DNA of 9,660 bases. Origin: Prevotellaceae bacterium UBA2718. GTDB taxonomy: Bacteria; Bacteroidota; Bacteroidia; Bacteroidales; Bacteroidaceae. This document shows positions 1 through 6,314 of this stretch, piece after piece. A model generated the notes under the pieces. The model was given only the letters and a program-made list of their open reading frames with translations. It searched no databases and was not told where the DNA came from. Made by a program: the position numbers and the translations under genes. Location of the stretch: assembly GCA_002353975.1 (NCBI GenBank), contig DEKQ01000134.1, forward strand, positions 1 to 9,660, read 5' to 3'. Every line of letters begins with the position of its first letter. The stretch's first letter is position 1.

Positions 1-3
1 ATT

Positions 4-189
4 ATGGCACATCCTAAAAGAAGACAATCCAAGACACGTACCCTCAAGCGTCGTACCCATGATAAGGCAGTAGCTCCTACACTGGCTGTATGTCCTAACT
101 GTGGTGCGTACTATGTTTACCACACGGTATGTCCTACCTGCGGCCAGTATCGCGGCAAGCAGGCTATCGAAGTGGCTGAAGCAGAGTAA
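4..189 (+). CDS. rpmF: 50S ribosomal protein L32
   Basis: L32 is a small structural protein of the large ribosomal subunit. The 61-residue product begins MAHPKRRQSKTR, the hallmark basic N-terminus of L32, and is rich in Lys and Arg up to about residue 21. Two CxxC pairs, Cys30/Cys33 (CPNC) and Cys43/Cys46 (CPTC), form the zinc ribbon found in the zinc-binding version of the protein. The length is normal for the family. The ATG is only three bases into the window, so no upstream signal can be judged; in many bacteria the preceding gene is the YceD/DUF177 protein, which would lie outside this window. fabH follows after 12 bp, which suggests co-transcription. plsX, which often sits between rpmF and fabH in other bacteria, is absent here. 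Confidence 0.96.
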   Translation: MAHPKRRQSKTRTLKRRTHDKAVAPTLAVCPNCGAYYVYHTVCPTCGQYRGKQAIEVAEAE

Positions 190-201
190 CAACAGGGACG
201 T

Positions 202-1194
202 ATGAAGAATGCAGTTATCACGGGTATCGGCGGCTATGTGCCCGAGTATATCCTGACGAACGAGGAACTCTCCCGTATGGTGGATACGAGCGATGAGTGG
301 ATACTGACACGCGTCGGTATTAAGGAACGTCGCATACTGAACGAGGAGGGACTCGGCTCTGCTTACATGGGCAGAAAGGCTGTGCGTGAGTTGCTTAGGA
401 AGACAGACGTTGACCCACAGACGGTTGACTGCGTCATCTGCGCTACCACGACTCCCGATTATCGCTTTCCTTCCAACGCGTCTATCATCATCGGCAAGAT
501 GGGCATGAAGAATGCTCACGGCTTTGACGTCAGTTGCGCCTGCTGCGGTTTCCTTTATACTATGGATCTGGCATCGGCCATGATACAGAGTGGACGATAC
601 AAGAGGATAATCGTTGTGGCAGCAGAGAAGATGTCATCCATGACTGACTATCAGGACCGTCAGACATGTGTGCTCTTCGGCGACGGCGCTGCCTGCGCAA
701 TGGTGGAGGCAACAGAGGAAGAAGGCGTAGGCTTCCAGGACTCGTTCCTGAGAACCGATGGCTTGGGCCTGCCATTCCTTCACATGAAGGCTGGTGGCTC
801 TGTATGCCCTGCTTCACACTATACCGTCGATCATCGTATGCACTACATCTATCAGGAGGGACGCACAGTGTTCCGCTATGCCGTGACCTCTATGGCAGAT
901 GACGTGCAGAAGATAATGGAACGCAACAACCTGAAGGAGGAAGACGTGAAGTGGATTGTGCCTCATGAAGCTAATATGAGAATCATTGAGGCCGTTACGA
1001 AGCGATTGGAATTCCCGATGGATAAGGTAATGGTGAATATAGAACACTATGGCAACACAAGCGCCGCGTCTATTGCTCTTGCCCTATGGGACTTTGAGAA
1101 GCAGCTGAAGAAAGGCGACAATGTGATATTCACTGCCTTCGGCGCAGGATTTGTTCATGGTGCAAGCTATTACAAGTGGGGATACGATGCATAA
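202..1194 (+). CDS. fabH: 3-oxoacyl-ACP synthase III (KAS III)
   Basis: FabH is a cytosolic thiolase-fold enzyme that condenses an acyl-CoA primer (acetyl- or branched-chain) with malonyl-ACP to start each round of fatty-acid synthesis. The 330-residue product has the family's usual length. The catalytic triad is visible: Cys114 within FDVSCACCGF, His255 in VPHEANMR, and Asn285 in EHYGNTSAAS. The C-terminus carries the conserved GDNVIFTAFGAGF segment. The N-terminus ITGIGGYVPEYILTNEEL and the TSDEWILTRVGIKERR motif are also typical. The ATG at 202 is the natural start, because it lies just before this conserved N-terminus and 12 bp after rpmF. The residues on either side of the active-site Cys are unusual: Cys112 and Cys115 stand where Ala or Ser is common. 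The gene ends inside the start of era (8-bp overlap), consistent with one operon. Confidence 0.95.
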   Translation: MKNAVITGIGGYVPEYILTNEELSRMVDTSDEWILTRVGIKERRILNEEGLGSAYMGRKAVRELLRKTDVDPQTVDCVICATTTPDYRFPSNASIIIGKMGMKNAHGFDVSCACCGFLYTMDLASAMIQSGRYKRIIVVAAEKMSSMTDYQDRQTCVLFGDGAACAMVEATEEEGVGFQDSFLRTDGLGLPFLHMKAGGSVCPASHYTVDHRMHYIYQEGRTVFRYAVTSMADDVQKIMERNNLKEEDVKWIVPHEANMRIIEAVTKRLEFPMDKVMVNIEHYGNTSAASIALALWDFEKQLKKGDNVIFTAFGAGFVHGASYYKWGYDA

Positions 1195-2074
1195 AGCAGG
1201 ATTCGTAAATATAGTAGGCAATCCAAATGTAGGTAAAAGTACGCTCATGAACCAATTGGTTGGTGAGCGTATTTCTATTGCTACCTTCAAGGCCCAGACA
1301 ACACGCCACCGCATCATGGGTATCGTGAATACGGATGACATGCAGATAGTGTTCTCTGATACGCCCGGAGTGCTGAAGCCTAACTACAAGCTGCAGGAGT
1401 CAATGCTGAACTTCTCGGAGTCGGCTCTGGCTGATGCAGACGTGTTGCTGTACGTGACCGATGTGGTGGAAGACCCCGAGAAGAACCGTGATTTCCTTGA
1501 GAAGGTGGGGAAGCTGACCATTCCCGTCATACTGCTGATAAACAAAATCGATGCCTTGGAGGGTGATACGAACAAGGCTCTGGGAGCGCTCGTGGAGCGA
1601 TGGCACTCACTGCTGCCCAATGCAGAGATACTGCCGTTGTCGGCCCTGAATAAGTTCGGAGTCGATATGCTGCTGAAACGTATCAAGGAACTGTTGCCGG
1701 ACTCGCCGCCCTATTTCGACAAAGAACAGCTGACTGACAAGCCTGCACGCTTCTTCGTGTCGGAAATCATCAGGGAGAAGATACTCCTCTATTATGATAA
1801 AGAGATACCTTATTCGGTAGAGGTGAGATGTGACAGCTTCAAGGAGACGGAGAAGGCAATACACATCACTGCGACCATATTCGTGGAGCGTGACTCGCAG
1901 AAGGGCATCATCATAGGCCATCAGGGCATAGCGATAAAGAAAGTGGGTACTGAGGCACGCAAGGCACTTGAGCGCTTCTTCGGCAAGTCGATATATCTGG
2001 AGACCTTCGTAAAGGTGGACAAGGACTGGCGCAGCAGCGACAAGGAACTGGGAAAGTTCGGGTATAATACGTAA
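1187..2074 (+). CDS. era: GTPase Era, 16S rRNA-binding ribosome assembly factor
   Basis: Era is a GTPase that binds the 3' end of 16S rRNA and helps mature the 30S subunit. From ATG 1187 the product is 295 residues, the normal Era length. The G domain shows G1 GNPNVGKS (11-18), the switch I segment QTTRHR (37-42), G3 DTPG (58-61), G4 NKID (119-122) and G5 SAL (152-154). The C-terminal KH domain carries its GxxG loop as GHQG (244-247), followed by IAIKKVGTEARKALERFFG and the closing segment VKVDKDWRSSDKEL. The reading frame stays open back to a TTG at 1151, but that would add 12 residues unlike Era and a 44-bp overlap with fabH. The ATG at 1187 gives an 8-bp overlap and has the purine-rich stretch AAGTGGGGA just upstream. 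Translational coupling with fabH is likely. Confidence 0.95.
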   Translation: MHKAGFVNIVGNPNVGKSTLMNQLVGERISIATFKAQTTRHRIMGIVNTDDMQIVFSDTPGVLKPNYKLQESMLNFSESALADADVLLYVTDVVEDPEKNRDFLEKVGKLTIPVILLINKIDALEGDTNKALGALVERWHSLLPNAEILPLSALNKFGVDMLLKRIKELLPDSPPYFDKEQLTDKPARFFVSEIIREKILLYYDKEIPYSVEVRCDSFKETEKAIHITATIFVERDSQKGIIIGHQGIAIKKVGTEARKALERFFGKSIYLETFVKVDKDWRSSDKELGKFGYNT

Positions 2075-2090
2075 TGCATAATTTACAATT

Positions 2091-2197
2091 TACCATTTAC
2101 CATGTACAATTTTCATTGGGCCATTTAGATATTTGAATTCCAATCGCATCAGATGAATTGTGTGTTGTAAATGATAAATTGTACATTGTAAATGGTA
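2091..2197. repeat. Intergenic inverted repeat between era and der
   Basis: The two 22-nt arms, 2091-2112 and 2176-2197, are reverse complements at 21 of 22 positions and flank a 63-nt core. The sequence is AT-rich and built from related short words. TTGTAAATG occurs at 2165-2173 and 2186-2194, and GGTACAT is repeated in tandem at 2194-2207. The whole lies in the 142-bp spacer between era (stop 2072-2074) and der (start 2217). No ORF or transposase lies inside, and I see no clear target-site duplication. It looks like a dispersed intergenic repeat or a small MITE-like palindrome. On the transcript it could form a long hairpin, but no T-run follows, so it is not a typical terminator. Confidence 0.7.
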
Positions 2198-2216
2198 CAT
2201 GGTACATTAGAAGATT

Positions 2217-3530
2217 ATGGGAAATTTAGTAGCGATAGTAGGAAGGCCTAATGTTGGCAAGTCAACTCTGTTCAACCGTCTGACGAAGACACGCCATGCC
2301 ATTGTAAGCGACGTGGCAGGCACTACGCGTGACCGTCAGTATGGCAAGTGTGAATGGAATGGAAAGGAATTCTCGGTTGTTGACACCGGTGGTTGGGTGG
2401 TGAATAGCGACGATGTGTTTGAAGGCGCCATTCGCGACCAGGTGAAGATAGCGACTGAGGAAGCCGACCTTGTGCTGTTCCTTGTTGACGTACAGACTGG
2501 TGTAACGGACCTTGACAGTGACGTGGCACAGATACTGCGACGCTCTAAGTTGCCCGTGATACTGGTGTCAAACAAGACCGACAACAACGAGCAGCAATAC
2601 TATGCTGCCGACTTCTATGCTCTCGGCTTGGGTGATCCCATGTGTGTCAGCGCACTGTCGGGATTCGGTACAGGTGATTTGCTTGATATGGTGCTCGATA
2701 AGCTGCCTAAGGAAAGTCCAGATGAGCTGGAAGTCAACATCCCCCGCTTTGCCGTAGTAGGCAGACCGAACGTGGGAAAGTCAAGCATCATCAACGCTTT
2801 CATAGGTCAGGAGCGCAACATTGTGACAGACATTGCGGGAACAACGCGCGACTCTATCTACACACGTTATGACAAGTTCGGCTTCGATTTCTATCTGGTT
2901 GACACGGCGGGAATACGACGCAAGAACAAGGTGAGCGAGGATTTGGAGTTCTATAGCGTGATGCGCTCCATACGCTCGATAGAGAATAGCGATGTCTGCA
3001 TATTGATGATAGACGCCACGAGAGGCATAGAGGCTCAGGATATGAATATATTCCAGCTGATACAGAAGAACAACAAGAGCCTCGTTGTTGTGGTAAACAA
3101 ATGGGATCTGGTGGAGGACAAATCGCAGGTAGTCATCAAGACTTTTGAGAATGCAATACGCGAGCGAATGGCTCCGTTTACGGATTTCCCTATAATCTTT
3201 GCCTCTGCCCTTACAAAGCAGAGAATCTTCAAGGTGCTTGAGACGGCCAAAGAGGTATATCTGAACCGCAAGATGCGCATTGGCACAAGCAAGCTGAATG
3301 AAGTGATGCTGCCAATCATAGAGGCTACGCCACCGCCATCCATAAAGGGTAAGTACATAAAGATAAAGTATTGTACGCAGGTGCCTGACACGCAGATACC
3401 TACGTTCATCTTCTATGCTAACCTGCCGCAGTATGTGAAAGAGCCTTACAAACGCTTCATAGAGAACCAGATAAGGGAGCATTGGAAGCTGACAGGCTCG
3501 CCGATTAATGTGTTTGTAAGAAGTAAGTGA
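2217..3530 (+). CDS. der: Ribosome-associated double GTPase Der (EngA)
   Basis: Der has two tandem G domains and is needed for 50S subunit assembly. The 437-residue product matches the family length. G domain 1 shows GRPNVGKS (9-16), DTGG (56-59) and NKTD (119-122). G domain 2 shows GRPNVGKS (182-189), AGTTRDS (207-213), DTAG (229-232), NKWD (294-297) and SAL (330-332). The C-terminal KH-like domain runs from about residue 350 and ends in the typical HWKLTGSPINVFVRSK. The ATG at 2217 is chosen because residues 1-10 (MGNLVAIVGR) lead directly into the first P-loop. No strong Shine-Dalgarno sequence precedes it. The inverted-repeat spacer separates it from era, so der may have its own promoter or be read through from era. 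No exact TAnnTTTG box was found in the spacer. Its stop overlaps the next start (TGATG). Confidence 0.96.
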   Translation: MGNLVAIVGRPNVGKSTLFNRLTKTRHAIVSDVAGTTRDRQYGKCEWNGKEFSVVDTGGWVVNSDDVFEGAIRDQVKIATEEADLVLFLVDVQTGVTDLDSDVAQILRRSKLPVILVSNKTDNNEQQYYAADFYALGLGDPMCVSALSGFGTGDLLDMVLDKLPKESPDELEVNIPRFAVVGRPNVGKSSIINAFIGQERNIVTDIAGTTRDSIYTRYDKFGFDFYLVDTAGIRRKNKVSEDLEFYSVMRSIRSIENSDVCILMIDATRGIEAQDMNIFQLIQKNNKSLVVVVNKWDLVEDKSQVVIKTFENAIRERMAPFTDFPIIFASALTKQRIFKVLETAKEVYLNRKMRIGTSKLNEVMLPIIEATPPPSIKGKYIKIKYCTQVPDTQIPTFIFYANLPQYVKEPYKRFIENQIREHWKLTGSPINVFVRSK

Positions 3531-3901
3531 TGAGGCACGGATTGCTATTATTTATCATACCGCTGCTGTTGTGCGGCTGCAAGAAGGAAATATCCCGCGA
3601 GGAGATGGCGATGCAAGCTGCCAAGGCGTATTATGACCAGTTACTGCACGGTGACTGTGAGAGCTTTCTTGCAGGCTTGCTTCATGGAGATACCGTGCCG
3701 GAGGACTATAAAGAGCAAATGCTACTGAACGTACAGATGTTCAGAGAGCAGCAGGGCAAGGAGCATGGAGGCCTGACAGAGGTAAAGGCTTTGAGGGCTA
3801 AGGGCGATACGGCATTCATCTCTCTCCACTATGCTGACAGCACGAGGGAGGAGATAGCGGTCCCGATGATTGAGAAGAATAATACATGGTATATGAAGTG
3901 A
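3530..3901 (+). CDS. Small putative lipoprotein, possibly NTF2/DUF4878-like
   Basis: I do not recognise this 123-residue protein as a named gene. It begins with a short lipoprotein signal: MRHG, a hydrophobic run LLLFIIPLLL, then the lipobox LCGC with the acylated Cys at residue 17 and KK after it. The rest is soluble and charged. The segment AAKAYYDQLLHGDCESFLAGL followed by repeated alternating beta-like stretches (GDTAFISLHYAD, EEIAVPMIEKNNTWYMK) resembles small Bacteroidetes lipoproteins with an NTF2-like or DUF4878-like fold. That comparison is by eye only. The ATG overlaps the der stop by one base (TGATG); a GTG three bases upstream is also in frame. The overlap suggests coupled translation, though a role in ribosome assembly is not implied because a lipoprotein would be exported. 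It is the last gene of the first run. Confidence 0.75.
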   Translation: MRHGLLLFIIPLLLCGCKKEISREEMAMQAAKAYYDQLLHGDCESFLAGLLHGDTVPEDYKEQMLLNVQMFREQQGKEHGGLTEVKALRAKGDTAFISLHYADSTREEIAVPMIEKNNTWYMK

Positions 3902-3907
3902 GGACTG

Positions 3908-3931
3908 TTAATAATTCATAATTCATAATTA
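3908..3931. repeat. AT-rich tandem motif AATTCAT
   Basis: The heptamer AATTCAT occurs twice in tandem at 3913-3919 and 3920-3926, within an AT-only context apart from the two C bases, and is followed by AATTAG. It starts seven bases after the lipoprotein stop codon. Words of this kind (ATTCATAATTCATAATT) are, from general experience, frequent between genes in Prevotella-like genomes, but copy number could not be tested here. No hairpin with a T-run follows, so it is not an obvious terminator for the first operon. Confidence 0.5.
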
Positions 3932-3982
3932 GCAATCCATGTTTTTACGTTCTTTCTCCCCTATACTTTGAGATTTTTTTTG

Positions 3983-3990
3983 TAATTTTG
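3983..3990 (+). promoter_or_regulatory. Bacteroidetes -7 promoter box for glyS operon
   Basis: TAATTTTG at 3983-3990 is an exact match to the Bacteroidetes sigma-ABfr -7 consensus TAnnTTTG. It sits after a run of eight T and ends 96 nt upstream of the glyS start. The matching -33 TTG is not well placed: the nearest TTG upstream (3968-3970) leaves only 12 nt, shorter than the usual spacing of about 19-21. Transcription would start a few bases downstream, giving a leader of roughly 90 nt. This is the most plausible promoter for glyS, the FKBP lipoprotein gene and parC. Confidence 0.6.
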
Positions 3991-4086
3991 CGGAGATGAT
4001 TAAATAACGACTGGTAACTGCGTTTTGGCGGTTCGCGCAGATTGGTTATTGAGGTTTCGCAACAACAGATAAACAAATATAAACTA

Positions 4087-5631
4087 ATGGCACAACAAGA
4101 AGATGTATTTAAGAAGATAGTAAGCCACTGTAAGGAGTATGGCTTCGTGTTCCCTTCAAGTGAAATTTACGATGGACTTGGCGCAGTGTATGACTATGGC
4201 CAGAATGGTGTTGAGATGAAGAATAACATCAAGCAGTACTGGTGGCAGTCAATGGTGTTGCTTCACGACAATATCGTGGGCATTGACTCCAGCATATTCA
4301 TGCACCCCACGATATGGAAGGCCTCTGGCCACGTTGATGCTTTCAATGATCCTCTGATAGATAACCGTGACTCTAAGAAGCGCTATCGTGCAGATGTGCT
4401 GATAGAGGAGCAGATGGCAAAGTACGAGGACAAGATTGCCAAGGAGATAGCCAAGGCTCAGAAGAAGTTCGGCGATGCTTTCGATGAGGCACAGTTCCGC
4501 GCTACGAACCCGCGTGTCAAGGAGAATCAGGAGAAGTATGATAACCTTCATGCTCGTTATTCAGAGGCTATGAACAAGATGGACCTCGATATGCTGAAGC
4601 AAATCATTCTGGATGAGGAGATTGTATGCCCTATCAGCGGTACACGCAACTGGACCGACGTGCGTCAGTTCAACCTGATGTTCTCAACAGAGATGGGTGC
4701 CAGCGCTGACAGCTCAATGAAGATTTATCTCAGACCAGAGACGGCACAGGGTATCTTCGTGAACTATCTCAATGTGCAGAAGACCGGGCGCATGAAGATT
4801 CCATTTGGAATTGCGCAGATTGGTAAGGCGTTCCGTAATGAGATAGTAGCAAGACAGTTCATCTTCCGTATGAGGGAGTTTGAGCAGATGGAGATGCAGT
4901 TCTTCATCAAGCCAGGTACGGAGTTGGATTGGTTTGCCAAGTGGAAGGAAACGCGTATGAAGTGGCATCAGAACCTGGGCTTCGGTGCTGAGAACTATCG
5001 CTTCCATGACCACGATAAGTTGGCACACTATGCCAATGCCGCAACTGATATTGAGTTCCGTATGCCGTTTGGCTTCAAGGAGGTGGAGGGTATTCACTCT
5101 CGTACCGACTTCGACCTGTCTCAGCATGAGAAGTTCTCAGGCAAGCAGATAAAGTACTTCGACCCTGAGATGAACGAGTCTTACACTCCGTATGTCATAG
5201 AGACATCCATCGGTGTTGACCGTATGTTCCTCTCTATCATGTGCCACTCTTTTGAGGAAGAGAAGCTGGAGAACGGCGAGACACGCACGGTGTTGCACCT
5301 GCCCGCAGCGTTAGCTCCGGTGAAGCTTGCTGTGTTCCCACTGACCAAGAAGGATGGACTGCCAGAGAAGGCACGCGAGATAATTGATGAACTCAAGTTC
5401 CATTTCAACTGCAAGTATGAGGAGAAAGACCAGATAGGCAAGCGTTATCGCCGTCAGGATGCTATTGGTACACCGTTCTGTGTGACTGTGGACCATCAGA
5501 CACTTGAAGATAATACCGTGACGCTCAGACATCGTGACTCCATGGAGCAGGAGCGCGTAAACATCGCAGACCTGCGTGGCATCATTGAGGATCAGGTCAC
5601 CATCACCTCTTTGCTTAAGAAATTGCAATGA
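4087..5631 (+). CDS. glyS: Glycyl-tRNA synthetase, single-chain class II type
   Basis: This enzyme charges tRNA-Gly with glycine using ATP. From ATG 4087 the product is 514 residues, the length of the homodimeric (alpha2) GlyRS rather than the separate alpha/beta type. Class II features are clear: the glycine-specific RPETAQGIF (216-224), motif 2 with FRNEIVARQFIFRMREFEQ (249-267), and motif 3 GVDRMFLSI (376-384). A charged helical insertion lies at about 95-175. The C-terminal anticodon-binding domain starts near APVKLAVFP (410-418) and includes KRYRRQDAIGTPF (452-464). Upstream Cys pairs seen in zinc-type relatives are not evident; only CPISG (181-185) remains. The frame is open to a TTG at 4042, but MAQQEDVFKKIVSHC is the expected N-terminus and is preceded by an A-rich leader. 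The stop overlaps the next start (ATGA). Confidence 0.96.
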   Translation: MAQQEDVFKKIVSHCKEYGFVFPSSEIYDGLGAVYDYGQNGVEMKNNIKQYWWQSMVLLHDNIVGIDSSIFMHPTIWKASGHVDAFNDPLIDNRDSKKRYRADVLIEEQMAKYEDKIAKEIAKAQKKFGDAFDEAQFRATNPRVKENQEKYDNLHARYSEAMNKMDLDMLKQIILDEEIVCPISGTRNWTDVRQFNLMFSTEMGASADSSMKIYLRPETAQGIFVNYLNVQKTGRMKIPFGIAQIGKAFRNEIVARQFIFRMREFEQMEMQFFIKPGTELDWFAKWKETRMKWHQNLGFGAENYRFHDHDKLAHYANAATDIEFRMPFGFKEVEGIHSRTDFDLSQHEKFSGKQIKYFDPEMNESYTPYVIETSIGVDRMFLSIMCHSFEEEKLENGETRTVLHLPAALAPVKLAVFPLTKKDGLPEKAREIIDELKFHFNCKYEEKDQIGKRYRRQDAIGTPFCVTVDHQTLEDNTVTLRHRDSMEQERVNIADLRGIIEDQVTITSLLKKLQ

Positions 5632-6305
5632 TAAAGAAGAATTTAAAGACAATAATGAAAAGTTCCTATGCCGTCTTGATGGCATGGGGACTTTTGTGCT
5701 TTAGTCCCTGTATGATGGTATCATGCTCTGAATCCGATGATACCGTAAATGAGTATGAGAACTGGCAGCAGCGCAACGAAACATATTTCTCTGCTCGCTA
5801 TCAGGAGGCTAAGGACAGTATAGCAGCAGGAAAGACTAACTGGAAGTTGATACGGGTGTTCTCAAAGGTGAATGATGAGAAATGTACCCAGATGGATTAC
5901 GTCATTGCTCGTGTGCTTGAGTCAACCCCTCTCTACGACGGAGCAGGTGAACCCAATGTGAGTGAGACTCCTGAATATACAGACTCCGTGCAGATACACT
6001 ACCGTGGACACTTGATGCCTTCAGTATCTTATCCAAAGGGATTCCAGTTTGATAGCAGTTGGTATGGAGATTATGACCTCACGACAATGCTGCCAGCAAA
6101 GATGAAAGTGTCAAACATGGTCGTGGGTATGTCATCTGCAATAATGCAAATGCATGAGGGAGACCGTTGGGAACTGTGCATCCCGTATCGTTTAGGTTAT
6201 AACACAACAGGAACAACAGACGTTCCTGCCTACAGCACACTTATTTTTGACATCACACTTCATGCCATAGGAAAGCCCGGTAAGGCAATGCCAGCCGTCA
6301 GATAA
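5628..6305 (+). CDS. FKBP-type peptidyl-prolyl isomerase lipoprotein
   Basis: This is a predicted envelope lipoprotein with an FKBP fold, a class that catalyses cis-trans isomerisation at proline bonds during protein folding. The 225-residue product has a signal region ending in the lipobox MVSC with Cys33. A linker runs to about residue 115. The FKBP domain (about 118-215) shows VQIHYRGHLM (121-130), FDSS (141-144), and WELCIPYRLGY (181-191) followed by STLIFDITL (203-211). By alignment to FKBP12 the pocket residues Tyr26, Phe36, Asp37, Tyr82 and Phe99 appear as Tyr125, Phe141, Asp142, Tyr191 and Phe207. The pocket-floor Trp59 is replaced by Met168, so activity may be altered. The ATG at 5628 overlaps the glyS stop by four bases; an in-frame ATG at 5655 would give a shorter, equally plausible signal peptide. 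parC follows after 9 bp. Confidence 0.88.
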   Translation: MIKKNLKTIMKSSYAVLMAWGLLCFSPCMMVSCSESDDTVNEYENWQQRNETYFSARYQEAKDSIAAGKTNWKLIRVFSKVNDEKCTQMDYVIARVLESTPLYDGAGEPNVSETPEYTDSVQIHYRGHLMPSVSYPKGFQFDSSWYGDYDLTTMLPAKMKVSNMVVGMSSAIMQMHEGDRWELCIPYRLGYNTTGTTDVPAYSTLIFDITLHAIGKPGKAMPAVR

Positions 6306-6314
6306 AATTATTTA

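Noticed and set aside
1151..1186. TTG start for era, 12 codons upstream of the chosen ATG
   Set aside because: The extra residues are out-of-frame fabH sequence and are not part of the Era family; the ATG at 1187 gives the normal length.
2121..2140. Possible der promoter in the repeat core (TAGATATTTG)
   Set aside because: It does not fit TAnnTTTG: the spacing between TA and TTTG is either four or zero bases, and no supporting -33 element was clear.
2091..2197. Inverted repeat as an intrinsic terminator after era
   Set aside because: The arms are 63 nt apart, AT-rich, and not followed by a T-run on either strand.
2075..2216. CRISPR array
   Set aside because: The repeats are short, degenerate and inverted, with no regular spacers and no cas genes nearby.
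2781..3482. Minus-strand reading frame (233 codons) inside der
   Set aside because: It is antisense to the conserved second G domain and KH domain of Der, with no recognisable motif or start context.
4042..4086. TTG start for glyS, 15 codons upstream of the chosen ATG
   Set aside because: The added residues do not resemble GlyRS, and the ATG at 4087 opens on the expected N-terminus after an A-rich leader.
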